A model generated the notes under the pieces. The model worked only from the letters and a program-made list of their open reading frames with translations. It did not search any database and was not told where the DNA came from. Shown here piece by piece: positions 37,690 to 51,400 of a DNA stretch of 64,000 bases; positions within the stretch are counted from its first letter, which is position 1; every line of letters starts with the position of its first letter. Origin of the DNA: Euwallacea fornicatus (Eukaryota; Arthropoda; Insecta; Coleoptera; Curculionidae); assembly GCF_040115645.1 (NCBI RefSeq), contig NC_089548.1, positions 4,030,001 through 4,094,000 on the forward strand, written 5' to 3'. The position numbers and the translations under genes were made by a program.

Positions 37690-39670
37690 TTATATTTTAT
37701 ATTATTATGGAATTATTATGAAGATTAATAATATCAATTCTTTTCTGTTTTGAGCAATTCTACACAGGAACAATTATTGCAAAGTGGTTAAACATTGGCA
37801 ATAGTGCAAATAATACTAGTAATATTTCTTTGAATGTTGATATGTCAGGGAGCCAATTCGAACAATGGACGATTAAACCTCAAACATTCATATTTCTTAG
37901 TTACCACTAACAACCATTTGCTTCTATACCAATCGTGTTATTTACCCAAGGTAGAATTTAAATATCTCACCTACGGTATATTTATTCTTCGACGTCACCT
38001 TCAACATCTATTTTCAGCTCATTAATACAGCAGACAGTTTAATCGCCTGAATGGCTTGTTTTCATATTTTCGAAATTATACTTAAGCACCGAACTAATCA
38101 ACGTTAAGCCACCGATTTCCAAGTAACCGTGACATTACGTTGTTTTTGTTCTTTACGATCGCACCCCATCAAGACCAAAAACGATGCCGTTTCATCAAGC
38201 AAACCCGTTGGTATTCCGTAATTATCTACCTGATAAAACCATGTAATGATGGACAGTGAACATATATTGACATAGTTACAAGATTATCCTGTTTTTATCA
38301 ATGAATTAATGAATTGCTCCCCATTGTTACTTTAAGCTGAAGATTAATTTGCATTAAGCGCAATTATCAGCGGGGTCCAACATGACCTGAAAAGTGCCAA
38401 GGAATTCATACCTCGATACTTATTTGCATGTTCTGCAAGTGAACGGATGGTCACCTCATTGGTGGCATCTCGTTCACTTCAAATTAATTTTTGATTTTTA
38501 ACTTGGAAGTCATATAAGCCACTGTCCCATAAGTCTTGGTGACAACAAAAATGTGCTACTTAAGTCAGACAAGAAAAGGAATTCCACTAAATAATCGAAA
38601 TGGAAAAGAATATTTAAACTGAGTCGTAAACCGTCTTAATCCGACAAGAAACCAGCTTGGCCAATACTTATAAATTTGAAAAGCGAAAGACGCTAACGTC
38701 ATCATGAGTTCCTCATTAACAATAAATCTCTATAATAAAGTCATCGGCTTGAAAAGCGATTCTTCACCAAAAGAGGTTCCCTCCGAAATATAAACCCCAT
38801 TATCATGTAAAAGTTAGTTAAAAATGTACAAAGACGCCGCGACAGCCCGATCTGTGTTCCATTGAGTGCGCGAGGCCTGTATCTTTATTATTTTTGAGTT
38901 TAATTCTGAATTATGGGTCACAATGTTTTGACTTTAATCTTCAAAGTTCCTTTAAGTGAACAAACGTCTTATCCTGATAAATGAACGTTTCATCCCACCT
39001 ACGCCATCACGCATGAATTGATCTAAATTCCGTTAATTAAACTGGTTCAATAAAAGTTGAGCAAACAAAAAATTGTGAGTAAGATAGTGATACTGAAAAA
39101 AACCACTTTTTGGTGGCCATACGTAAGTAAAAGGAATTAAAATAATTAACGTAATAACAACTGGGGCCGTGTGCCTCACCTGCCTGCAGCCTGGTGCCAT
39201 TTTGAATGCGGATATTTATTTGGTCAAACGCAGTGCGGCTTTCTTCATTAATATTTATGAACCCGAAACGCGCTATTGGCAGGTGCCGATTGCTTGACAT
39301 ATTGGTTTGGGATCGATAGCGACCGATATTTTTTTGCATATTGCCCTTTACCGCTGGAAAATTCTCCAATGTTGAAAAGTGTCTGCCTTTTGTACAGAAT
39401 TACAGAACATGTTTCCAATTAAATATTATGGGCATTTTTGTTTCGAACTTGCTACCATCCTAAAGTTGGCTTTCCACGGTAACAGCATTTGAAATATTTC
39501 ACTCTTCCTCAATCTCACTGCGCCGATATTTAACAGAATGTCGAAAGCCAAAGAACCATAAAACCTGGCATGCCGCTAAATAAAAATTTTACAGGAAAGC
39601 CAGCAAACTAATTTTATTGAAGTAAGGAAGTACCCTTTTTACTTTATTAAACGGAAAACTTTATTAATCG
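35351..39670. other. Intergenic region, no recognised gene
   Basis: 4.3 kb of AT-rich sequence. The minus-strand frame 36191-36499 has a basic composition that faintly recalls a transposase DNA-binding domain but is too weak to call. An AT microsatellite lies at 37645-37710. No conserved coding exon was seen. Confidence 0.5.
37645..37710. repeat. AT-rich microsatellite, (TA)n core
   Basis: A run of alternating TA of about 30 bases, flanked by TTAT/ATTATT variants, at the centre of a low-complexity stretch. Confidence 0.9.
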
Positions 39671-39947
39671 CCCTATTCGCCAGACTTAACCCCCTCAGAT
39701 TATTTTATATTCTCAAACTTTAAAAAATTACTCAGTGAAAAGAAAATTGCCAATAACGAAGAGGTGAAATCCGCGATTAATGCCCATTTTGAAACATTCG
39801 AGACTTTACTATGGAGTATATAAGTCATAGAACATCGCTGGGAAAAGTGTGTTAATCTTAAAGTAGACTATGTAGAGGAATAATGTAATATATTCCATGT
39901 TTTTTTCTTAACATGTTGGGTCGAGTATTTCTGCAACTACCCTCGTA
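39671..39947 (+). mobile_element. 3' tail of a second mariner copy
   Basis: A 5'-truncated copy. It begins abruptly in the transposase at PYSPDLTPSDYF (third catalytic aspartate present), continues through NNEEVKSAINAHF and WEKCVNLKVDYVEE, has one internal stop, and ends with TAA at 39881-39883. It is followed by a right terminal repeat which on the minus strand reads TACGAGGGTAGTTGCAGAAA and ends at 39947. No left end is visible. Confidence 0.85.
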
Positions 39948-42900
39948 AATATTTACTGCTGTATTTTTCCGGAATTGGTCAGTCATTTCATATGAAATTT
40001 TAATAGACGTTTCTGTCTATTTTGAATTTGTGAGGAAGTATTGAACTTCTGGTTCCGTAGATGAATTGCGTGTGTCTAAGAACAAGATGGGTCTCCAAGA
40101 AACCACAGAGACGCATGCTTCGTATTTCAAAAATGCTTCTTTTCCATGATGCAAAAAAAACAGAAAATGAGAACTTTAAAGCCATGACGATACAATCAGG
40201 TATATACAGGATGATTAAAAATTAAACTGGAAAAACTATAGATGAGTATTTACCGTAATCTGAGAATACAATTCACATGAACGTCAGTCTGGTAGTACTT
40301 AGTTTAGGAGTTACCTCATGACATAACAGTGTAATTTTTTAAACTTTTAAACTATTTGCGAAAATCCACATTCATAGGGACTAAGTTTAAGTTTTGTGTG
40401 AGATATCACTTGATCAAATTTGAAAAATGTACACCAATCATTTTCATGCACTAAGACAACTGAGATTATCTTGTGGTATTTGCGACATTTCCAAGCCATA
40501 TTCATACGGTTTTTTCTTCACGTTACTGTGAGGATTCTTTCCTAAGGTTTAGTCTTTTAATTTCACATCACCCAGTCGAAGAATGGTTTCTTTACTGAAC
40601 TGGAGTGCCGTAGAAATTGCATCTAGCGAGCGAGAATCCGATATTAAGTGTTATCAAAGAGGTGACATCCAGAAAGGAATGTTGGACAATCCGTGGATCT
40701 CGTACAAAATATTAGTGAAATCTGAAGTCACCAGCTTTCAGGAAAGATTCCTTGCACGGATAACCAAGTTGAATTGTAGCGCTTATCTATCCTCCCAGCA
40801 GTATGTAAAACTCAGTAGCAGCATTTGGTGAATGACAATATAGTGAATGTTTCTATACCGTGAATGTTAGCTACAACAAATATCACAAATTGTCCATGTA
40901 AAATATGGTGCATTATTCTTGATCATTTGGCCCCCTTCGCATATGCCATATACATTATACTCTAATCTTAATAAAAAATTCAAATATATACAACCCCCGT
41001 GACTTGTGCCAAATTAGCCCTGCTTCCTTAATTTTCTATCGACACGCTCAAATTCCGGTGAGAATGACGTATCTCGACCGTTCCCCGGATTGAAGTGTGT
41101 CCAGGGTTGGTCGCATTTCCGGTTTTTTCAACAAACCGCCCCGGTGTTGCGCGACACCCCTTAACGAGAACTCGCACACGTGCACGAAATTATTTAATTC
41201 CATAAATAATTGGATCTCCTTGTTTTTTTTTTTAAGTAAAAGAAAAAAATCGTGTCTACATCCTGTTTGATAGACATAACTGTGATAAGGACATTTCAAC
41301 TGATGGTGTTAGTTCTGTGAGATAATCGATTTCAAGAAAGTGAAGGTACATAATTGCATTGGCAGAGACCAATTAATCATACATCAGATAAAAATTCATT
41401 ATTGTATGGACTTTGGACGTATTTCTCAAAACAAACTAATGATTCAAACCTGTAGATTAAATAACATACGTAACCAATATCGACATCTGATAGACCTCCC
41501 ATATATGGCCATAAGAATTTTGAATTAGTATTAAGACCTCATACTGAACCAGTTTAAATCTACTTTTGTTGAGGTAACCATATAAGAACCCTTAACCTCA
41601 TAGACTTTAAAATACTCTGTGCAAAGAAATATTGGATAAAGCATTGGCAGCATATTTTCAGAAATTGCAGCAGGCTTTTGAACTTTTTGATAGAGATGAA
41701 TCGATAATTAGAACATTAACAAAGACCCAGCTGGTAATCGCATCTAATCGTTATGGTGATGTTCTTGAAGGTTTCCGCGCTCTTAAGTTTCAAGTGGCCT
41801 TTGTGGGCCACATGTGAAAAGAGTTGTAGGAGCCCGTATGATTAACTTTGAAATATTAAGGCTTTGATTTTTCAGAGGGAGTTTTAGAGAATATTTTAAT
41901 AGAAAAATATAACTAATTTTAACCCGTAACTAGTACCGAAATAGACCCACAATTTGAAAATGAACTGCCCAATAAACCTGCTCATATTTCGCTATAAGTG
42001 CCCGAATAGTTGAACCTTATAACTGAACATCCAATATACGTATAAAGTATCCTTCAAAGTTTTAGACCATGCGTGAGAAGCCATCGCCATGTCTTGAGTT
42101 AATTTGTCCCTTCTTGAAGAATTTCGAAGAAATCATGACTGATCAAAAATCTGCTGAAACTATTTATTTTTTATATTTTCGATATTTTCAATTGAAATGC
42201 CTTCAGACAAATAAATCTTCAAGATTGAATACCTAATTCGGAGATTAAACGCTCTCTCAGGGGCTTGAGGGACTTAATAGCTTCTGCTTTCCTTTGAGGG
42301 ACGATATTTCGATAACTCATTTAGAGTTGAAACGATTAAAAATCGGTTTTCAAAACTCTCGCAACGGAAACAAATCCTCGCTGGATTTAGGTCGCCGATT
42401 TCATAGGAACTGAATAATTGCAGGAAATAAAACAAATTCAAAATGCAACATACATTTTATATATATTCTGAATGGATGAAAACATTTTTTTTTCTATTCT
42501 TCAATAATAATCTTTATCATTCGATTGGAAACTTTCGTCTGAGTATAGAATGCTACGGGGGCTCACCAGGAGTGATTCTAAATTAATTAAAGAGGCAAGA
42601 GTAAGAAGCTTAGTTAATCCAAAGCTTTCCATCTAAGGATCAACAGGGGGGTTGCATAGGAGCCATCCCACATTTGTATATTTGGCATCTCTTCCAGTTC
42701 TGCACTTTCTATTTTGATTAATGCTTTTATCTAAATTTTTAGTTTTTAATTGTGAACATTTCGTCTTTCTTTCCTTCACTCATTTCTCTCTTCTTCCACC
42801 CACCTCCACTCACCAACCAGAAATTGACTTGCCATTTCACCTTGAATGTACCTCTGTCACTTATATTTTTCTCCTGCATATTATTGCCATATCTATGTAC

Positions 42901-44743
42901 TTATTACATGCGGTGCTTTACGTAATTTACTACAAACGCCTTATCATTAAGCGAGTTCAGTACATTATTATATCTGATTACTCGAGATGAGTCATTTAAC
43001 CATCCGGATGTAATGAGTAATAGACGAATGATATTATTATTGTATAAATTTTCGTATATATACAAATATGACCACCAAACGTGCATAGATTATAAATATA
43101 TATCTAAAAGTAAACACAGAGTGAAGCGTCTTCTTTCGCTGGTCACGTTCGCGTTCACCTCTTTGTCCGACAATGGTAAATTAAGCTGAAAGAGGACAAT
43201 ACTCGGAAAACTGGATCACCGAATAGGTTCGTTTTTGAAAATTATTGTTGTCTTTTTTCTGCATATCGATATTTCCGTATAGGCATCTACGTTCAGCAAT
43301 TAGGGGTTTTCGTGTAAATGGCGCTGCGATCGGAACCCGGAAAATCGATTTTAAAATCATGACATCTTTGTCTGACAATCGCATTGATTGAGCGTTTGCT
43401 TTGGCTGACTTAACAATTGACATTTGTCATTTTCGCCTTTGAACTTTCAATTTTGAATCCGGGAAGCGTCTTTTTTATACTTTTTCTCTACGATGCCTCG
43501 GACTTTATGCCGTGTGTGCGGACATCTCGTTAACGACGTGGAAAAATGTGGAATTTAGGAAACACAAGGTATTTGTAACTTATATTTTACAACACAACCA
43601 ATTTATTTGAAAGAACAAGCAACCACACTTAACCTTCAACAATAACCGAGCAAACTGTTGGTGAATTGCCTTTTTGTACTGTTTAGGAAAAGTCGGTAAC
43701 TAATAGCTTCTTCAGAAATCTGTTATCGTTAATTTGCAGTTCGGGAACTGCTATTTACCAAATTCAAAAATTTCCGAAACTGGACCGTTCTCTCTTCCTC
43801 ATTTTCCAATTTATAAGTGTATTTATATTATAATTTCACGTATTTAGGAAAGAAAGGATTTCGATATCTACTATTATCTAGCCAGGCGGCTTATGGTTGC
43901 TCATCTCGTGTTGTTGTTGATTGAAATTTTTTACTGAGCATCGCACCTCACCCCTCACATCGCCGCAAAACGAAAAACAAAATATTTCGTTCTCTACCGG
44001 CGAGGTGCTTGAAACTCGTTCTGTAATTGGTCCTCTCAAGCGTGCGCTCCCTCCATACAGCAACAACGCACGTTGCGTTCACTCAGCAGTCCCCCGTGCG
44101 TTCGGTCGGATGGAAGGACCCGATGTACGTTGAGGTAAAGGAACCAAACATGTGGTGCTGGCTTGAGGAACCAGCCCAAATTTAGTATAGACAATAATAG
44201 CCACCATATTAAGATATTTGGCGAGTCACAATCACCGTCAGAATGCGACGTTTTCGCTACTTCACTGTTCGTAAGAAACTAGACAAATGAGCTACGATAA
44301 ACGTCGATGTTGAATTCTTGGTGAAGTGCACGCTGAGGTTTCGTGCTTCACTACGTTTTTTACCTTAATGTTTAGTAAAGGAAAATATGGGGGATTGGAA
44401 TTCTCAAACATATCTATCATGTTTTCGAGTTGCATTGTATTAAAAGTAACTGCTTAAAATCACACAATATTTATTACAATACATTAAAAAAAACCAAAGT
44501 AAAAAAGTCTTAAATAAGCAAATAAATAGATATCTTAATAACTTATTTGGGTAAGTAGTTCATCTACTTTATCAATATAAAAAAAAATCTAATTAACAAT
44601 AAAAAAATATCTGATTCGAGTGTTTACAAAATATTCATTATATACAGGCTACTACCAAAAAGCATCACAACAAGCTTTAATAGAGAAACACTGGAATGTA
44701 ATTACACCTTGACTGAGGTCTGTTCACAGACCTTTAGAGACAT
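39948..44743. other. Intergenic region left of the small acylated-protein gene
   Basis: 4.8 kb without a recognised gene. It includes the likely 3' UTR of the minus-strand gene that starts at 45319: TTTATT at 44470-44475 reads AATAAA on the minus strand, about 270 bases after its stop. The segment 43900-44130 is more GC-rich than average and free of long homopolymers; it could be a promoter or an unrecognised exon. Confidence 0.45.
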
Positions 44744-45319
44744 TCACCTGTCGGTTAACTCCAATTTATTGAATGCTATCAAAAAGGTACCATCAGGGCC
44801 CAATCCCTCCATTTGAGGCACATCCACAATGAACCCTGTGGACTTGGCTTCCACCGAAATAGTTCGCTTTGCCGGAGGAGGGGCAGCCATTCGCACAGAC
44901 TCAACGATGACGTTTTCCTTCCTCCATGGTTCAGGAGCCAAAGCCACTACTTCCTGATATTCTGGAATGGCTGCAATATCTGGAACTACAAGTTCGGACT
45001 TTCTGGAACTAGGTCTCTTGATGGGCCCGATTGAGGTCCTTAGTTGTACTATTTCTTCAGATCTCTCATCTTCAATCTTGGGGTTTGTTGATTCCTCTTG
45101 TAGCGAGTGAGTGCTGTTTGAAGAGTCAGCGTCAGAGTTATTCGAAACTGTTTGTGCATTGAAGGTGTTTGGAGCAACGGTTTTCTGTGCTGATTTCGGC
45201 TCTTCTGACGCACTCGTAGTTCTACGACCATAGGAGTGCGATACCTGTACACTGTCGCGTTGACCCACGTTGTAATCCACAACATCGTCGCTTTGAGTTC
45301 CTTTGTAACAATTACCCAT
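44744..45319 (-). CDS. Unrecognised 191-residue protein with an N-terminal acylation signal
   Basis: A single uninterrupted frame, much longer than the chance frames around it and with balanced, non-AT-driven codon use. Starting at the ATG at 45319 the protein begins MGNCYKG: glycine at 2 with cysteine at 4 is the usual layout for N-myristoylation plus palmitoylation, implying membrane attachment. An in-frame ATG two codons earlier (45325) has a poor context (T at -3), whereas the one at 45319 has G at -3 and G at +4. The middle (about 30-110) is Ser/Thr/Gln/Asn-rich and probably disordered. The C-terminal half is denser, with proline-rich stretches (ALAPEPWRK, APPPAKR) and a hydrophobic ending (GPDGTFLIAFNKLELTDR). 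The first residues recall RNF11, but no RING domain follows. I do not recognise the family. An upstream non-coding exon is possible. Confidence 0.7.
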   Translation of the reverse strand: MGNCYKGTQSDDVVDYNVGQRDSVQVSHSYGRRTTSASEEPKSAQKTVAPNTFNAQTVSNNSDADSSNSTHSLQEESTNPKIEDERSEEIVQLRTSIGPIKRPSSRKSELVVPDIAAIPEYQEVVALAPEPWRKENVIVESVRMAAPPPAKRTISVEAKSTGFIVDVPQMEGLGPDGTFLIAFNKLELTDR

Positions 45320-48129
45320 CTCCATTAAATAAAAATACCGCACTTCCGACCACTTTCAATCAAGCACGAGAACTGAAATGATAAACCTTTAGAGCGTCAG
45401 TTTTTAAACAGATGATAAGATGAATCTTTTAAAAAGATAATTTTGTAATTTAGACGCCAACAAATGATTTAAATATTTATCAGGTGAAAATTAACCAACG
45501 ATTCTAAATGTGGCTATTAATCCTACAGGATATGACAAGAGTGAACTGATGTATCATGGAAAAATTACTTGACTAAATTGGTAATTCAGGGAAATCATTT
45601 TTAGTGTGGCGCCAACACCACATGTTACTTATCAGGAAATGATAAATCTGGGGTTCTTGACAATTTTCGTATAGATTAATGGTTATGCTCAAATTACATT
45701 TCTATAAATAAAAACGTCAGTTTATTTATGAAGATTTGAATTAAAGTTTGCCGTGATAGTTTCCCAAACGGTGTTAGTAAGGAACTTGAATGAACTCTAC
45801 AGGCATCGGATGTAAATAGGTGTGCTTTGCCAGACCCCACTCTTCGTATTACATGGAGCGAAATTCAGTCACTTCATTGCTCAACGAACATTCCATATTG
45901 CATACAACCTTTGCAATCTTTATACAATTTTTTACATTCAACTTAAAACATCAGACTTACTAACTACACAAAACGATAAAAAAAAATCTATGATGATTAA
46001 ACTTCCTATCACCGACAAAATACCCATGAATTATTGAGATTTAACACAGGTTACCGGGCAGTACTCATCGGACTTCTGAGTAAGTGGTAGTAGCATCATA
46101 ATTTATCGATACAATTCAGCATGCTTTTGACCCTTCTGTACCTCGCCAGGTCTCCTGTAATTGTAATAAGAGCCCATAAGCCTTAATGGCGGTCGTATAT
46201 GATGGGTACTTACATCATATAGCACGCCAGATTCGATCGATATTGCACTGGCGTTATTCATTAAATTTTTTGGAAAAATACCTTTTCAAGTAAACTGTTC
46301 TCATACCGTTAAAGTATTTTAGGTTTTTTTTGGTTTTTATTCGGTAATTTTGTCTTGTCCTTAACGACTATTAATCGGTTTTTGACCGCTTGCGTAATAA
46401 TTTGTTTTACAGGATGGTAAATTGAAAGAGGAAGGTAATAATGAGATAATCTGATTGTGAACATGATTTAAAAGTGCCCGAAATCATACAAGCAAAAATG
46501 TTCATAAAAATATAATAAGAAGGCAAATTTTTCTTTTAACTATCGGTTCTAAAATTATATACCCAAAAAGCCCTCTTGGAGTTTATAATTTCTTCTCGAT
46601 TCAATTTGGCAATCTTGTACACGCTTTACCACAAACTGGATCTTAAAAGCGCAATTTCATCCTTCTAATCTCGTATGCAGATCTGGTCCTTATTTGCTTT
46701 CCTATAAAACTGATATAGAGGTACCCAAATAATATGTTTGAGGCACGTGGAACCACGGCTCGAGCGTACTTTTTGGCGTCTTGGTAAGGGCGTGGTCGCA
46801 CGTCTCCTCTTTCTCTGACAAGCCATTTAGCCGGCACCGACCGGGGTACTTGACCCTGATGGTACTACGTTGTAATTAGCCAAATTAACAATAAGAAGAC
46901 TTAACGGGATGATATTAATGGTAATTAAGCCGCTTGTGTTCTGTGTTGGGTTTTGTGGAAATTGGCCTGTCGCATTGTAACATAAAGGAAGCAGACTTTT
47001 TAACGTATCAAATGGCAGGATTTTTTCTCGCCGATAAATACTTCATGAACTGCTGAAGAGGCCGAAAACACGAGACAAAAACTGGAGGGTGCATGGAAAT
47101 GGTATACCATGGGACTTTTCGGACGTCTCATAAAATTCAAAGCATGGTTATAAATTTCAATTTCATGGTGCTTCTCGTTATCGACACTAAGGATGTTGGA
47201 GAACGATTAAAGCGGGAAGAGTTCTCACATTACTCATGCTAAATTTAAGGGCAGGTACACATAAAAAACAGCAATCCTTTAGTAGCTACCCTGTAGGTTC
47301 GGACTGCTCAAATTTATTACCCATTACACCTGAATAATGAGAAAGCCATCCCGGTGGTGGCCTGTGTCATTAAGACCTCATGAGAGACAAAAATATTTAT
47401 TTTAATGGAAATATTTGTTTTTCAGAACTTAACTATGTAGAAACAAAACGCCTTCTTATGAAGATGTTATCAGATAATTAAAGAGGATTTAGATGTCGGG
47501 GTTTTATTGTACGGCGATAGGAGACACACCGCAAGAAGTCACGACCACATATTGTTTTATGTTAACGACAAGTTTAGGAAGCTAACGCTAATAAGAAAAG
47601 GGATATTTTTATGATTCGAAGATTGGGCAATTATTAATTATTTTTTGAATTAGTGATCCGTCGTAGGACCTACCAAAAATGATTGCTGTTCAACTTAACA
47701 GGTAGAGTTGAGTAAACAGTGGCGTCCCGTTTAAGCTGGAACATCGAAATATTCCGAATGCTATCTATCCTGTAAAGAACTGTTTAGTGTCAATCTTTAA
47801 TCACTCTGAGGAAGAAATGTTTTAGTACTAAAGTTCATTCCCCGCCACTGTCCTTGTGGACAGGGTGGGAATTAAATTTTTAATTTCAACTGGCAACCCC
47901 TATTTTTTGCAAATTCGGATAGCACAGCTAAAAAGAATAAATATTCATCCGGGACATTTTTTTCGCTTCTCGTTAGAAAATGCTGTAATTAACGAAATTC
48001 AGGTCCTCTTTCGTCTATGATTTACCAAAAAGTTTGATGGAATCTGCTTTGATGAATTAATAAACACGTTAATTTTCTCATAGTTTTTATTTAAAGTAAA
48101 TGCTCAAAATCGCGTCTTCGAACTTCACT
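45320..48129. other. Intergenic region, no recognised gene
   Basis: 2.8 kb without convincing coding sequence; the 5' part should hold the promoter of the acylated-protein gene. A stem-loop (arms TGTCC and GGACA extended by CCAC/GTGG with a two-base bulge) is present at about 47846-47870. Confidence 0.5.
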
Positions 48130-48480
48130 GCACTAATTTATTCGTGTTTTTAAAGGCTCTTCACCTCTGCGAAGTGTGTCTGCTGTAATATTGGCACAAG
48201 AGCATATAATTCTCAGAATCATATCCTCACGTGTCGCTGATATTGCTTTATAAACCGGATTTTCAAGATATCTCCACAAAGATAATCTGGAAAAATAAAA
48301 TCTGGACATCTAGCAGTTCACCGTTCAGATTACGATTAAGAACTTCCCGTATCACCGCAGAATAGTGAGCTAGACGACCGCCATGTTGAAACCACACGTG
48401 GGGACGTGCTTCTAGGATTAAATCCTAGAGTAATAAGGGCAGTTCACTTTTCAAAATATCCCGATACATTTCACCTTTCA
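48130..48480 (-). pseudogene. DDE transposase relic of the same broad family as the 4 kb element
   Basis: On the minus strand the blocks ILKSELPLLL, ARPHVWFQHGGRLAHYSAVI (WFQHDGAPAHYS in intact relatives), VLNRNLNGELLD, then KNPVYKAISATREDMILRI and ANITADTLRR occur in family order, split by a frameshift and a stop. The catalytic WPPRSPDL segment between them is lost or scrambled. No terminal repeats were identified. Confidence 0.75.
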
Positions 48481-51400
48481 AGTCATCTTCAATCGTGTGA
48501 AGGCAGCTAAGTTTAGTGCCAACGGTTGCTGCCAATCATAGGTTGACAATGCAAGGACGCTGGTCTTCAACTTGTCGAAGTCAAGCACATATACATATTT
48601 ACAACTCTAACATGATTTGTAAGTCATGACACGTCAAGGAATAATACATAATGAAAATTTTTTGATTTCGTTTTATCTGTCCAGGTGCATACTCACAAAC
48701 TTCTAGGCGATTTTGAAAATCTACCCTACGGACCTCGTGGCGTGAGAAATATCATAAGGATGAAACTTGTGCATCTTCAGCATTGTCAGCACGCAGTATT
48801 AATAACAAAATGTTCAAAAGCGGATGTTTTATGTGTTTTTCGTTTATTTGTCAGATTGTTGTGCCACAGAATTTCTTCCCATAAAATTTTTTGCTATTTC
48901 AAATATGTTTCGGACGAATTTTTCCTATTTTTAGCCGAATTAACCGGATGTGTAAAAAATGGGTTACGATTTGCAATTAAAAAGTTTTCCCTAACAACCT
49001 ATACCCCCCTCCCTTCACGGAGGGGAGAGGAGTCAGCTGTAGGATCAATACATTTCCCCCTTAAAGTGGTTAAAACTTGGTACTAGATATTACTTTATAG
49101 TACGTCTAGTGTTCGAGATATTTCGATATTCCCAGGTTAAATGCTACACATTGCATTTCTTAACGTTTCACGTAGGTTAGGAAGAACGTAGGGATCTGTA
49201 CGCAAAATGCCGAAACTAAATGATCAATTTAACTGTAAAATAGGTGCCACACTTTCTATCTTATCAGAACACAGTATGAACCAAAATGAATCACAAAGTT
49301 AATTATGATTCACAACGAAACTCCACATTTTGTGGAAGGCATTTAATAGCTATTTAACGAGCAAGTGTATTAATGACACCGATTAATAATCAAGACATTT
49401 TAACGCTTTGGAGTAGCAAAGTGCGTTGATAGAAAGTAAGCTGACTGATCGCTCATTAATATACGTTTTAGTTAGCCCATTTTTCCGTCGACCGAAACCG
49501 GTAACCAGAAAATTGAAAAATTCTGCATTAAAATGGATCATTCATGATCGATTCTGCAAACATTAAACAGACACCTGAATAGTCAGTTGAAAGAAACATA
49601 TTTAATGCAGTTATGAACGCTTTATTTCTCTGTTTTGCCCAGTAAGGCTCACAGGTTTCCTTATACGGATAAACGGGCAAAAAGTGAGAATTGCCACAGC
49701 GATTTACACAAACATCTAATAGAACTTCTACCTATGATCATCCAGGAAGAAGGAACATATCACGAATCACCTCCAAGTGACAAGTCCTCCTGGATTGAGA
49801 GAATATATTCTCAAAAATCAGGGTATAACCTCCCTGCGGCCAACTAGTGCGAATCAGCTAGTCACGCCTGTAATCCCCGGTACCTTTCCTATAGTAAGCC
49901 AGCCTCTTCCCCGCCCCTAAGGTTCATAATACGTAGTTTTACTGAAATAGTGAAGAAAAAATACCGATAGTTTTCTGTCATTTTAACGTCATTACTCCTT
50001 ACCAACAACTCATGCATGGATGCATAGGAGGCAACCTGCAAAGGAAGAGACGTCCGCGAGGACAGAAGATCTTGTCAGCGGGCACTCGATATTCGAAACA
50101 ATGGACTAAAGGCGAAAACGGGACAAATTTTGCTCAAAAAGGCCCGTCCAAGTCTATAGCAGTTTCAGAGTAAAAAGCTATAGTCTCATTTGGGTCTGTG
50201 ATGTGAAGTTACACATCCTGCCAAGGATGTCGACGTAACACATCCATTCTGGCTTGGCATAGGTTTATTCGTCATCTCCGGCACGTTTCGTATACGTAAG
50301 CGTTCTGTTTGCGTAATCCGAATTTTTCCATGGATTTTTCTGTTGACCTGACCAGACTTCAAAAAAGCGCGAGGAATGCCTCGAAGGCGACATCTGAAAT
50401 ATCTGGATACGTTCCGTTGGAATGTCCAGTTGTCGACCACATCCGAATGCAGGAGTTCTGCAACCAATCCTATCGCCCAATGAGATCAAAGAGTTACGTC
50501 CCAAGAAACTCGTCAGCTTCACAATTCGATGGGACTACAGTAACTCCACTTAGGCGTGACGTGACGGGCCCACTGTCGAGACCTATACGTGCTAAAAGGC
50601 CGTTTTTGTGCCTCCCGCCTCTTACAATCAATCAAATCAATCAATCGTCATTTGGTTAAAAAAATATTTGCTGTTCGCTGATTAAATATATCTCTTTACT
50701 TTATTAACATGACTAACTTCACATCTCGATTACAGGTTCTGAACATACACCAATAAGGGAGATGGGTACTAGAAAAACGAAAATTTCAAGGATAACAAGA
50801 CGCATTTAAATCGTAAACAGGTAATAGGTATCCTATTTGAATTGCGCAGTTAGTAACTTTACGCTCTAGAACTTAAACGAACGACTTTCGAATGGGGAGA
50901 GGAAATGCGTGATTGTTAATTTTACAAGTAGAATCGATAGTGTAAATATTTGCACTTCGATCTGGGACATTCTGTATGTGGTGCCCATTTCTGGAGCTCA
51001 ACCTGAAGCATCTGGAAAGCCATAAAAGAGACGAGGCTGGTTAAGTTGGGACAAAGTTGCGTAGTTCGGAGATCAGGCATATGCCATATTAGAATTTGAA
51101 AAATTCGCCTGATTTTCTGAGGCATCCGAAAAACACTGATATTTAGGAAAAACATTTTCGTTTTTTCCTTCGCCTATTTGGCGAGGTATTTCACAACGAT
51201 TGACATTTCATCATTGTAATTTTTTTCTTTTTTTTACAACACCGAAATGTCACATTTGGAGTCCGACGTTTCTATTTGCGACATCATCAACTACCTTGTC
51301 CGTTTCCGGCAGCACCTTGTACTTCTGCATTTTTTCAGTTACAAAATTTGTATTAATTTATTAACAAAGTGCCTTTTTTAAGTGGAGAAAAACGTTGTAT

